In this document: positions 25,366-32,168 of the stretch, in pieces
Layout: each line of letters starts with the position of its first letter
Numbering within the stretch: the stretch's first letter is position 1
NCBI GenBank assembly: GCA_000785145.2
Contig: JSZA02000070.1
Coordinates: 1 to 36,326, forward strand
From: Candidatus Thiomargarita nelsonii
Lineage (GTDB): Bacteria > Pseudomonadota > Gammaproteobacteria > Beggiatoales > Beggiatoaceae
DNA: 36,326 bases
Direction: 5' to 3'
Notes under the pieces: model-generated
The model's database searches: none
Seen by the model: only the letters and a program-made list of their open reading frames with translations
What the model was told of the DNA's origin: nothing
Made by a program: the position numbers and the translations under genes

Positions 25366-25929
25366 TTATTTCAAAGCTGATGATGGTGGATAGCATAACA
25401 AAGTTTCCACAATTTTATTGAGCGTGTTATAAGCTGCTAAGGGTTTCATGTCTGTTGAAGGCGGATTTTTCGGATTTTTACCATGTGCTACCCAATCCCT
25501 ATACGCCAATATTTGTTTGGCTTGTCCAATTAAAGCCGTTTGGCTTTGAAATAAACTGTCTTTGAGAAAGTCGAGAATTTCTACCGGTTTCCAAAATTCA
25601 ACTTCTTTTTCAAAGTGTTTGTAAATGGAATGCCCTAAAGCGGGTGGCTGATTGCCTAGCAGTAATCTACCCCTCATTTGTAAATCATCTCTTAAAAACC
25701 GTTCAAACGTTGCCCACATATTGAGTACAAATAAGGTATCAGATTCTTTGATGCTTTTTTGAATCATCGACTTGGCATCAGTAATATTTTGATTTTCAAC
25801 GACAGTACGTTGAAGCAATCTTTGCATGGCTTTGGGGTCTTTAGTTTGAATTGCTCTTTCCGCAATTCTAAAACTGTCACGAGTGACTTTATAAACCAAC
25901 AACATTTGTGGCAACGGATTAGAATTCAT
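25366..25929 (-). CDS. HEPN-family putative RNase (RiboL-PSP-HEPN-like)
   Basis: 187 residues from ATG 25929 (GTG 25935 possible). The protein is predicted all-helical. Near residue 144 it has AYRDWVAHGKNPKNPP, an R-x4-H motif (R-DWVA-H) followed by a small/polar N-x-P stretch, as in HEPN ribonucleases of toxin and abortive-infection systems. An earlier helix carries NMWATFERFLRDDL, common in the RiboL-PSP-HEPN group. The start overlaps the preceding gene's end by 11 bases, so the two are coupled. It may cut RNA on infection or stress, with the upstream protein as regulator; that role is inferred. Both genes are intact, unlike most toxins in this window. Confidence 0.65.
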   Translation of the reverse strand: MNSNPLPQMLLVYKVTRDSFRIAERAIQTKDPKAMQRLLQRTVVENQNITDAKSMIQKSIKESDTLFVLNMWATFERFLRDDLQMRGRLLLGNQPPALGHSIYKHFEKEVEFWKPVEILDFLKDSLFQSQTALIGQAKQILAYRDWVAHGKNPKNPPSTDMKPLAAYNTLNKIVETLLCYPPSSALK

Positions 25930-26362
25930 AATCACTCACCCAAGTAATGAGTTCAAGTAAAGTGGCTTTGTTGTTAAGAAAATGAGGCTCAACATCCTCG
26001 CGTTGCTCTTGCCAATACCAGCCATCCGTCTCTATTTTAAAGTAGGTTTGGGGATCGTTTTCCAACATGTAGAGAACATATTCTAAGCCAACTCTGCCTT
26101 GGATATCCATTGCGCCTTCTGCCAATAAAACAGAGGCACCAGTCGGCTTAAAATCCGCTAACGGTTCACCTTCTTGGGTTTTAATGGACAGCCGAGGTGC
26201 TTGGTATAGCCCTAATGCTTCCACCACTTCAATGTTGCCATTTTCCAAAATCAATGGCTCATCTTGTAACCAATTTCTAATCTTGGTGTATAGTTGATTG
26301 ATGCGCCGTAAGTAAATTTGCTTTTTCATCTCAGCATCTTGCTGTTGTACAATCATCTTCAT
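25919..26362 (-). CDS. Unidentified partner encoded upstream of the HEPN gene
   Basis: 147 residues from ATG 26362; a longer reading from TTG 26431 crosses a palindrome fragment (26388-26406) and is less likely. I do not recognise a family. The first 40 residues are a charged helix (MKKQIYLRRINQLYTKIRNW). A beta-rich middle follows (LSIKTQEGEPLADFKPTGAS, VLLAEGAMDIQGRVGLEYVL). The end is acidic with several Trp (IETDGWYWQEQREDVEP). The MDIQGRVG-type strand and acidic end could bind a basic partner. The 11-base overlap with the HEPN start implies joint production, so it is the natural candidate antitoxin or sensor. Confidence 0.6.
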   Translation of the reverse strand: MKMIVQQQDAEMKKQIYLRRINQLYTKIRNWLQDEPLILENGNIEVVEALGLYQAPRLSIKTQEGEPLADFKPTGASVLLAEGAMDIQGRVGLEYVLYMLENDPQTYFKIETDGWYWQEQREDVEPHFLNNKATLLELITWVSDYEF

Positions 26363-26481
26363 AATAGCCTCGTGAATGCTGTATAAAAGGAGTCCAAGAT
26401 AAATCACAATAACATCATCTTGATTTTTCAATGATAGCCCTTATTCTGGATAAGCGCACATTTTGTGGCAATCCCGTGTAA

Positions 26482-26487
26482 TTAAGG
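26482..26487 (+). promoter_or_regulatory. Ribosome-binding site of the FKBP gene
   Basis: AAGGAG, seven bases before ATG 26495, confirms the start and the signal peptide. Confidence 0.7.
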
Positions 26488-26494
26488 AGTTTTA

Positions 26495-27175
26495 ATGAAA
26501 CGATATTTTATACCCCTATTATCCATCAGCTTATTGTCCACTGTTTCGGCTCAAGAAACACTGACTGATCAGGATAAACTCAATTATACTTTTGGCTATA
26601 CTATTGGTAATAACTTTAAAAGTCAAGGCATTGAGCTTAACCTGGATATGCTAGTCAAGGGAATGAAAGCGGCCTTGTCAGACAGCGAAGCTTTAGTGAG
26701 CCAACAAGAAATGAGTGCTGTCTTGAAAAATTTTCAGAAAAAGCAAATGGCTAAACGAATGGCAGCCCGTCAAGCCTTAACTGAAACAAATATCAAAGCG
26801 GGTGAAGCCTTTTTGGCCGAAAACAAGACCAAAGAAGGCGTTGTGACGTTGCCCAGTGGTTTGCAGTACAAAGTGATTACGCCCGGAACGGGCAAAACCC
26901 CAAAAGCCACGGATAAAGTGAAAACTCACTATCGGGGGACTTTAATTGATGGCACGGAGTTTGACAGCTCCTACAAACGGGGTAAACCTGCGACTTTTCC
27001 GGTCAAGGGCGTGATAAAAGGTTGGACAGAAGCGCTACAGTTGATGAAAGAAGGGGCAAAATGGCAATTATTTATTCCAGCTGATTTGGCTTATGGCAAA
27101 CGAGGGGCTGGGAAAAAGATTGGTGCTAATGCGACTTTAATTTTTGAGATTGAACTCATCTCTATTGAGGAATAG
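26495..27175 (+). CDS. FKBP-type peptidyl-prolyl isomerase, Mip/FkpA-like, exported
   Basis: 226 residues. Residues 1-19 form a signal peptide (MKRYFIPLLSISLLSTVSA with Q after it). Residues 22-120 match the helical dimerisation domain of Mip/FkpA (DQDKLNYTFGYTIGNNFKSQ). Residues about 125-226 are the FKBP domain: LPSGLQYKVITPGTGKTPKA, VKTHYRGTLIDGTEFDSSYK, VIKGWTEALQLMKEGAKWQL and FIPADLAYGKRG. Active-site residues Y, D, W and Y are all in place. It would speed proline isomerisation and act as chaperone in the periplasm. A hairpin with T-rich tail follows 55 bases downstream. Confidence 0.95.
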   Translation: MKRYFIPLLSISLLSTVSAQETLTDQDKLNYTFGYTIGNNFKSQGIELNLDMLVKGMKAALSDSEALVSQQEMSAVLKNFQKKQMAKRMAARQALTETNIKAGEAFLAENKTKEGVVTLPSGLQYKVITPGTGKTPKATDKVKTHYRGTLIDGTEFDSSYKRGKPATFPVKGVIKGWTEALQLMKEGAKWQLFIPADLAYGKRGAGKKIGANATLIFEIELISIEE

Positions 27176-27230
27176 CTTAGTTTTATCGTTCCCACGCTCA
27201 TCGACACAAGTTTTTTAAGGTTGGTATCAA

Positions 27231-27266
27231 AAAAATCCTATTTTTTAAAAAAATAGGATTTTTATG
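27231..27266 (+). terminator. Probable terminator after the FKBP gene
   Basis: AAAAATCCTATTTTTTAAAA pairs with AAAAATAGGATTTTT, giving an AT-only stem with T-run. It shares its stem with the hairpin before lutB (5610-5638). Its left arm and flank (GGTATCAAAAAAATCCTATTTT) are repeated once more at about 27275-27296 without the right arm. Confidence 0.5.
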
Positions 27267-27320
27267 CTGGAGTCGGTATCAAAAAAATCCTATTTTAAAA
27301 AAAAAGAATCTGGAGAAATC

Positions 27321-27563
27321 ATGATGCTTACCGTAAATATGACAGATGCCAAACTACCTGAATTGGTGAATAATGTGATAGACGGAAATGAGTTTTTGAT
27401 TACGCAAGATGGTAAACCCGTTGCGAGGTTATTGCCCATCGCTGGAAGACTTAGTCGTTTTCCTGATCGTAGCGGGTTTCGTGCTTCAATCCCCCCTTGT
27501 AAAACGTCGGCGGGTGAATTTGTCTCCAAGATGAGGGATGATGAAGATGAAAAACTCGGATGA
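27321..27563 (+). CDS. Phd/YefM-type antitoxin
   Basis: 80 residues from ATG 27321, with GGAG at 27312-27315. The opening LTVNMTDAKLPELVNNVIDG then NEFLITQDGKPVARLLPI is the Phd/YefM fold: a DNA-binding beta-alpha unit and the GKPVA strand. The C-terminal tail, rich in acid residues (MRDDEDEKLG), would wrap the toxin. It overlaps the start of a broken PIN gene at 27541. It appears intact and would now repress an operon without an active toxin. Confidence 0.88.
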   Translation: MMLTVNMTDAKLPELVNNVIDGNEFLITQDGKPVARLLPIAGRLSRFPDRSGFRASIPPCKTSAGEFVSKMRDDEDEKLG

Positions 27564-27649
27564 GCCATTGTATTTTGATACCAGTGCTTTGTTGCCGTAC
27601 TGTCGAGAAGAAGCGTTGAGCTATTTTGTGCAAACTTTGTTGAGATCAA

Positions 27650-27772
27650 CTAGTACGCTGTCAACTTTGTTTTGACGGGTAATGTAGGGTGCGTACTCCG
27701 CACAAATAATCGGTAAAGGTGCGTAGGACGCACCCTACAACACCCATCAATTTAACATTGACAGAGTACTAG
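27650..27772. repeat. Family B miniature element, copy 3, inside the PIN gene
   Basis: CTAG-TACGCTGTCAA ... TTGACAGAGTA-CTAG, 123 bp. The interior is nearly identical to copy 1 (1285-1397), including ACTCCGCACAAATAATCGGT. The host frame is restored as ...AGATCA-ACTAGA-AGTGAA... on excision. Confidence 0.92.
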
Positions 27773-27850
27773 AAGTGAAGTGTTTGTTAGTGATCTCAGC
27801 GAGGTTGAAGTTGCTTCTGCTATAGCACGTTGGAGGCGCAGTTAGCGAAG

Positions 27851-28018
27851 CAATGCCATTAAGTTAAGGTTTTTTTGTAGGGTGGGTAGAGCGAGAGCGC
27901 AACGAAGTGGCGGGACGCCCAACCCACCATTGTTAAAAATTTCAACGAGTTGGTGGGTGCAGCGAAGCTCTACCCACCCTACAAAAAAAACGCATTTATG
28001 CTTAACTTAATGGCATTG
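27851..28018. repeat. Family C miniature element, copy with 11-bp target duplication
   Basis: Ends CAATGCCATTAAGTTAAG and the inverse CTTAACTTAATGGCATTG; length 168 bp. It is flanked directly by AGTTAGCGAAG on the left (27840-27850) and right (28019-28029). The interior is a TGTAGGGTGGGTAGAGCGAG inverted module. Confidence 0.93.
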
Positions 28019-28282
28019 AGTTAGCGAAGAGGATGCGCTAGTGATACAAAAAACATTTGCTGAGGATATCGCGTTCGGTTTTTACTCATATCACCCATTA
28101 ACTTTTGAGGATTTTAAACAAGCCAAAGATTGGTTGTTACAACGTAAAACGGCTCTGCGTACATGTGATGCTTTGCACTTGGCTTACGCCGCCAGATTGG
28201 ATGCGGTTTTGGTGACTGCGGACAAAAAGTTGGCGCAAGCAGCGAAGGAATTTGGTATCTGTTATCAACTTTTGGTTGCTTG

Positions 28283-28690
28283 ACGGAGCGATCGCATTGG
28301 AACGATAAAAAAGATTTTGCCCTATTTGACTATTTTATTTTAATTTTATTTTTTCAAAAAATCGGATTGGATTTTTTTCTCGTTCCCACGCTCTGCGTGG
28401 GAAACGCAGTAACGGAACGAAGTGGAGATCATGCCTGCCTGGACGCTCCGCGTCCTGCAACGAGAATGATACCATGGGATAGTTATTCGTTGTATCGCTC
28501 ATTGCGCGTAGCGGATTTCCTCCCGTAGGGATCTTGAAGTCAGCGAAGCTAAACCAAACTAACAAAGATTTCTCCTCTCGTCGAAATGACAGTATTATTC
28601 GTTGTTTCGCTCATTGCGCGGATTTCCTCCCGTAGGGATCTTGAAGTCAGCGAAGCTAAACCAAACTAATAACTATTAAGGAATATCATT
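28283..28690. repeat. Gene-free repeat region before the DUF433-PIN pair
   Basis: No gene is seen. It holds a family D repeat (28379-28464) and a direct repeat: 28485-28562 and 28597-28669 share ATTCGTTG[T/A]..CGCTCATT, CTCCCGTAGGGATCTTGAAG and GCGAAGCTAAACCAAACTAA. Between them is TTTCTCCTCTCGTCGAAATG, a stretch common in dispersed repeats. Confidence 0.75.
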
Positions 28691-29317
28691 ATGAACTGGC
28701 AAAACTATATTACTGCTGATCCATTTATTTGTGAAGGTAGGGCTTGCTTTAAGGATACTCAACTCATGGTTTCATCGGTACTTGAAAATTTAGCCAATGG
28801 CTTTGTGCCCAATGAGATTCGGAAAAAATATCCCTCTTTGAATCAGGATGCAATACAAGCCGCCCTTGCTTTTGCGGCGGATGTCACACGAGAGCAAAGC
28901 TTTGATGAATCGAGACAGGGCGCACATCGTGAGGTGATAGTCGCTGGCAGACTTGAAGCGATCAGACTCAATGACTATAGCTTTACACTGATTACCGCCG
29001 AAATACAATATCCCATTAATGGCTTTGCAAAAGCCGTCGATCCACAAACACTCTCAACCCTGTTAGGGAAAAATGTGCTGGTTTCAGGCACGGCGCATTT
29101 TACCAAGGAAGGTGCATTGCTTATCCTTGAAGCGGCGCAAATCGTCATAGCGACAGAACGCGATCTGAAAATGTGGGGGCGAGTACCAACACCGCTTCGT
29201 CGCCCTTTCGATATGAGTGACTTTAAACCAAAGCGTGGCTTAAGTGCGATAATTGGCAAATGGCCCGGGAATGAAACGGATGATGAAGTGCTCAAGGCTT
29301 TGGAGGAATTATCATGA
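28691..29317 (+). CDS. DUF433-type antitoxin with C-terminal extension
   Basis: 208 residues behind AAGGA at 28678-28682. Residues 1-70 match DUF433: YITADPFICEGRACFKDTQL, MVSSVLENLANGFVPNEIRK and YPSLNQDAIQAALAFAAD, a winged HTH often paired with PIN nucleases. Residues about 75-208 form a beta-rich domain (FTLITAEIQYPINGFAKAVD, GKNVLVSGTAHFTKEGALLI) ending in an acidic tail NETDDEVLKALEELS. The extension is longer than in ordinary DUF433 proteins and probably contacts the toxin. The stop overlaps the toxin's start (ATGA at 29314-29317). It should bind the operon's own promoter. Confidence 0.8.
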   Translation: MNWQNYITADPFICEGRACFKDTQLMVSSVLENLANGFVPNEIRKKYPSLNQDAIQAALAFAADVTREQSFDESRQGAHREVIVAGRLEAIRLNDYSFTLITAEIQYPINGFAKAVDPQTLSTLLGKNVLVSGTAHFTKEGALLILEAAQIVIATERDLKMWGRVPTPLRRPFDMSDFKPKRGLSAIIGKWPGNETDDEVLKALEELS

Positions 29318-29784
29318 TTCCTGAGAACGCTTTCATCTTGTTAGACACTAACATTATTTTACAACTCATCCGTAAAAATATTGTGAGCGAACAATTGGAA
29401 TCCGATTATAAACTTATTAGCCGTCCAAACGGCAATCTTATCTCTTATGTGACGGTTGGAGAAATTTATGCGCTCTCTTTAAAATTTGACTGGGGAAAGC
29501 AGAAAATTGCTACAATGAATGAGCTATTGGATGCTATGGTAATCATTGAAATTAGTGAGCCTGATGTTGTTGATAACTATGCTCGAATTAATTATTTTTC
29601 TGAAAAAATAATGAAACCGGCTCGCCCAATGGGACAAAATGATATTTGGATTGCTGCAACAGCAGCAAGTTTGGGTGCCTTGCTAATGACAACAGATGAC
29701 GATTTCAAACATTTGCATCCCAAATATATTAAAATAATAGCGATAGATGCCAATACGGGTGAAACGAAAGCCCATCGCCGTTAA
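29314..29784 (+). CDS. PIN-domain toxin, intact
   Basis: 156 residues. It has FILLDTNIILQLIRKN (first Asp), YVTVGEIYALSL (Glu), GQNDIWIAATAASLGALLMT (Asp) and TDDDFKHLH (last Asp), the four-acid PIN centre. Such VapC-like proteins cut tRNA or rRNA with Mg2+. It overlaps its antitoxin by four bases. The final residues TGETKAHRR and the stop codon lie where a degenerate repeat (CCATCGCCGTTAAGGGCAAC) begins, so the C-terminus may be repeat-derived. It is the only recognisable, undisrupted PIN gene here. Confidence 0.88.
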   Translation: MIPENAFILLDTNIILQLIRKNIVSEQLESDYKLISRPNGNLISYVTVGEIYALSLKFDWGKQKIATMNELLDAMVIIEISEPDVVDNYARINYFSEKIMKPARPMGQNDIWIAATAASLGALLMTTDDDFKHLHPKYIKIIAIDANTGETKAHRR

Positions 29785-29950
29785 GGGCAACCATAAAGGA
29801 TTGCCTTCCGAGGCAAAAGTTTTCGCTGCGCGAAAACTTTTGCCTCGGAAACATAAAATGCGGTCCTCTGTAGGGGCAATCCCTTGTGGTTGCCCTTGAT
29901 CCCTCAAGATCCCTCCTGTCGTCGGGACCGGGACAGGCTTAATGGCATTG
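29772..29950. repeat. Degenerate family C-like composite with a 45-bp perfect hairpin
   Basis: The left side CATCGCCGTTAAGGGCAACC and the right end CTTAATGGCATTG resemble family C ends. Inside, GGGCAACCATAAAGGATTGC faces GGGGCAATCCCTTGTGGTTG inversely. Nested in the middle, 29806-29850 has perfect 21-base arms (TTCCGAGGCAAAAGTTTTCG + C) around TGC. Confidence 0.7.
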
Positions 29951-30002
29951 CAAAAATACCGGCTTCTCAAACGCAGATGTTGCGCCATTGAGACTTCCTA
30001 AA

Positions 30003-30101
30003 ATGCCACAGAATTATATTTTTGTGATTGATATCAGTGGTTCTATGGATAAAAAAAAGTTAGATATTGTCAGAACGTCAATCAGAAAATTATTTAATAG
30101 T
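30003..30101 (+). pseudogene. VWA-domain N-terminal fragment
   Basis: ATG 30003 opens MPQNYIFVIDISGSMDKKKL then DIVRTSIRKLFNS: first strand, the D-x-S-x-S MIDAS motif and the first helix of a von Willebrand A domain. The reading continues without a stop into a hydrophobic stretch not typical of the next VWA strand, so a deletion fusion is likely. Metal-binding residues T and D of the later MIDAS loops are absent. Confidence 0.6.
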
Positions 30102-30674
30102 ATGAGCTTTATCATTATCTTATATCTATTCGCGGCAACGAAAACTTACGCGGAACAAACACTGCAAGCGGTTTGGGACGATCCAGAATATCAGGCATTT
30201 GTCCAAGATTTAAAACCGTCAGTACTCCCTTTGACGGCGCAAGAGCAGAAAATACCCACCAAAGAAATCATGGCGCGGACTTGGAGCCAGTTTGAAAAAA
30301 TTATCCGCTCAAGAATTGTCAATTTCTGATTTTGCCGATGGGCTCCTTTATCTCACTGCCATTAAGTTAAGGGCAACCACAAGGGATTGCCCCTACGAAA
30401 CGAAGTAACGAAGTAAAAATCACGGTTTGTAGGGGCAATCCTTTATGGTTGCCCTCTTAACTTAATGGCATTGCTCCTTTATCTCGGATTTGCAGGATTC
30501 ATTGAATATCTTGCCAAAAAATCCAACATGGAAGTCCCTGCAAAACAGAGACTCTATAATTGGGCTTACACTTCTTTTGAACTCCCTGTCGTTTATTTTC
30601 CTAAGCATTCAAATATGCACCGATTACTAACCAAGATGTCGCATGGTTACGTTCAAAACTGGGCAGCTGGATGA
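30102..30674 (+). pseudogene. Unidentified gene, frameshifted and split by a family C element
   Basis: From ATG 30102: MSFIIILYLFAATKTYAEQT, perhaps a signal peptide, then TLQAVWDDPEYQAFVQDLKP. At the A-run 30295-30300 the frame shifts; the continuation reads LSAQELSISDFADGLLYLGF across the element at 30354-30473 once it and one copy of its 11-bp duplication are removed, then AGFIEYLAKKSNMEVPAKQR and YNWAYTSFELPVVYFP to a stop at 30674. I recognise no family. The stop overlaps the ATG of the following gene (ATGA), so they were an operon. Confidence 0.7.
30354..30473. repeat. Family C miniature element, second copy with 11-bp target duplication
   Basis: Ends CACTGCCATTAAGTTAAG and CTTAACTTAATGGCATTG, 120 bp. 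It is flanked by CTCCTTTATCT on both sides (30343-30353 and 30474-30484). The interior differs from the 27851 copy: inverted GGGCAACCACAAGGGATTGC modules around ACGAAACGAAGTAACGAAGT. Confidence 0.93.
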
Positions 30675-31348
30675 AAAAACAAACAAAAATACCCGTGCTA
30701 AAGGGTGGACTGCCGGGACATTATTCTGAAAAGATGGCAGAAGACTTATTTAACAGCGTGGGCGATGATTTTATCTACCTGATATTAGATTATCAACCAG
30801 ACGATTATCGTCAAGCCCCTTTTAATTGTACCCATTTAGAACGGAAAATCATCAATTCAGCAGAGGCGAAAGAAAAAGGAATGGTTTGTGATCCGAGAAC
30901 CATAGAATTCATGCTATTTACATTATTATCAATTCCAGCCAAAGAAACCGGTGAGAAAATGGGTAATGAGAGCACTTATGAACACCTGTATATTGCCTTA
31001 TTTCTTGCCAGACATTATGGTGATTTGTTAGATCGTTGGCACGCGAAATTATCTTCAAACTTGCGACAATGGGCGCGTGAATTTGTTAATACCGTGGAAC
31101 AATTTGATCGCCCTGACGAAGAATTGAATATTTTTGAAAAAGTGATGAAAGCGTTCAGATTGAATAATCACAACATGGCGCGGACTCGTGACAACGTTAA
31201 GTCTGTATGGATTGTGGTGTTGATTAGATTGAGTCTGTCCTCATATCGCTCATTGAGCGAGTACATGCAGCAAAGCAAGCGCAACAACAATGCCGTAACG
31301 CCCGACACACTTCTTTATTTCCTTGGGCGTCTCGTCCAAAATAATTGA
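30671..31348 (+). CDS. Unidentified cytoplasmic protein, partner of the broken upstream gene
   Basis: 225 residues from ATG 30671, overlapping the preceding stop. There is no signal peptide or membrane span. Notable segments are DDFIYLILDYQPDDYRQAPF, ERKIINSAEAKEKGMVCDPR, THLER, and the helical YEHLYIALFLARHYGDLLDR. The protein appears largely helical and acidic. I cannot assign it to a family. The repeated occurrence of a secreted-like gene and this one in overlap suggests a two-gene function that the frameshift and element insertion have inactivated. A VWA fragment directly upstream may have been a third member. Confidence 0.6.
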   Translation: MKKQTKIPVLKGGLPGHYSEKMAEDLFNSVGDDFIYLILDYQPDDYRQAPFNCTHLERKIINSAEAKEKGMVCDPRTIEFMLFTLLSIPAKETGEKMGNESTYEHLYIALFLARHYGDLLDRWHAKLSSNLRQWAREFVNTVEQFDRPDEELNIFEKVMKAFRLNNHNMARTRDNVKSVWIVVLIRLSLSSYRSLSEYMQQSKRNNNAVTPDTLLYFLGRLVQNN

Positions 31349-31369
31349 GGCATTGCAAAACAATCAACA

Positions 31370-31972
31370 ATGAAAAGAAAACAATTGGAAAATGAATTGA
31401 AAAAACTAGGATGGTGGTTTCTTCGTCATGGAGGAAACCATGATATTTGGACAAATGGTTTGGGGCAAGAGCCTATTCCAAGACATAATGAGATTAACGA
31501 AAAGTTAGCTCGTTCCATTCTTCGTAAGGCTAAGAAAAGCATCGAGCGGAGCAATATTATGAGATTCTCTGGAAAAGTATATAAAGATGGTAAATTTTGG
31601 TTAGCAGAGATTCCAATTCTGGATGTGATGACTCAAGGATATACTCGAAAAGAAGCTTTTGAAATGGTCGCTGATATGCTTGAAACAATGGTAAATAAAG
31701 AGGGATTTCAAATTCAAGTTTTTAAAGGAAGTCATGGTGAATTTGAAGTCGGCTCCATAGATTCTCGATCTCTGATCCGTCTTCTTCTTCAAAGAAAACG
31801 GGAGCGAAGTGGTCTTTCTCTCTCCCAAGTCGCAGAACGTCTTGGAGTTTCTTCTCAGAATGCCTATGCATACTATGAGCAGGGGCGTTCAGTTCCGACA
31901 ATCGAAAAGTTAAATGAACTCCTAAATGCCGTAAATACTGAAATTGTTATTAAAGAAAGTGTTTTAGCTTAA
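31370..31972 (+). CDS. HicA-HicB-HTH fusion (toxin and antitoxin in one frame)
   Basis: 200 residues. Residues 1-60 are a HicA-type mRNA interferase: LEKL-like start, then LRHGGNHDIWTNG with the conserved His (H24) and PIPRHNEINEKLARSILRKA. Residues 64-115 are a HicB domain: MRFSGKVYKDGKFWLAEIPI, LDVMTQGYTRKEAFEMVADM. Residues about 145-190 are an XRE HTH: LSLSQVAERLGVSSQNAYAY, YEQGRSVPTIEKL. The two proteins are normally separate genes; here they join through SIERSNI with no stop. ATG 31559 (M64) has GCGGAG nine bases before it, so the antitoxin may also be made alone. In the fusion the toxin is probably held inactive. Confidence 0.88.
   Translation: MKRKQLENELKKLGWWFLRHGGNHDIWTNGLGQEPIPRHNEINEKLARSILRKAKKSIERSNIMRFSGKVYKDGKFWLAEIPILDVMTQGYTRKEAFEMVADMLETMVNKEGFQIQVFKGSHGEFEVGSIDSRSLIRLLLQRKRERSGLSLSQVAERLGVSSQNAYAYYEQGRSVPTIEKLNELLNAVNTEIVIKESVLA
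31546..31561 (+). promoter_or_regulatory. Internal ribosome-binding site for separate HicB
   Basis: GCGGAGCAATATTATG inside the fused gene: a good Shine-Dalgarno sequence before M64, the normal HicB start. Confidence 0.5.
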
Positions 31973-32045
31973 AGGTCAATTTCTGTACGTGGCAGTTTTA
32001 AACCTGTTTTGGCAGAATAACCGTTCAAATTCTATATGAGCCTTT

Positions 32046-32160
32046 TCTCGTTCCCACGCGGAATGTAATATGCGTGGCGTTGAACTTGTTATGGTTGTTG
32101 CACTAACGTTACGGAGCAGGTTGCAAACCTGCTCCAGCAAAAGGACGCTCCGCGTCGAAT
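32046..32160. repeat. Family D fragments and GGAGCAGGTT palindrome
   Basis: CTCGTTCCCACG (32047) and GGACGCTCCGCGTC (32143) are family D pieces. Between them GGAGCAGGTTGCAAACCTGC and TCC (32112-32134) are a near-perfect palindrome also echoed at 4074. Confidence 0.6.
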
Positions 32161-32168
32161 TAACACTC

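Larger units (their letters stand above)
27541..28282 (+). pseudogene. PIN-domain (VapC-like) toxin broken by two miniature elements
   Basis: Three coding pieces remain. Piece 1 (27541-27649) reads EPLYFDTSALLPYCREEALS, with the first acidic Asp. Piece 2 (27773-27850) reads SEVFVSDLSEVEVASAIARW, with the conserved Glu. Piece 3 (28030-28282) reads EDALVIQKTFAEDIAFGFYS, then TCDALHLAYAARLDAVLVTA and D, giving the last two motifs. A family B element (27650-27772) and a family C element (27851-28018) separate them. Removing the first while keeping one CTAG joins pieces 1 and 2 in frame. Removing the second leaves a single-frame discrepancy, so an additional indel occurred. All PIN catalytic residues survive in the fragments, but no full protein can be made. 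Confidence 0.9.
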
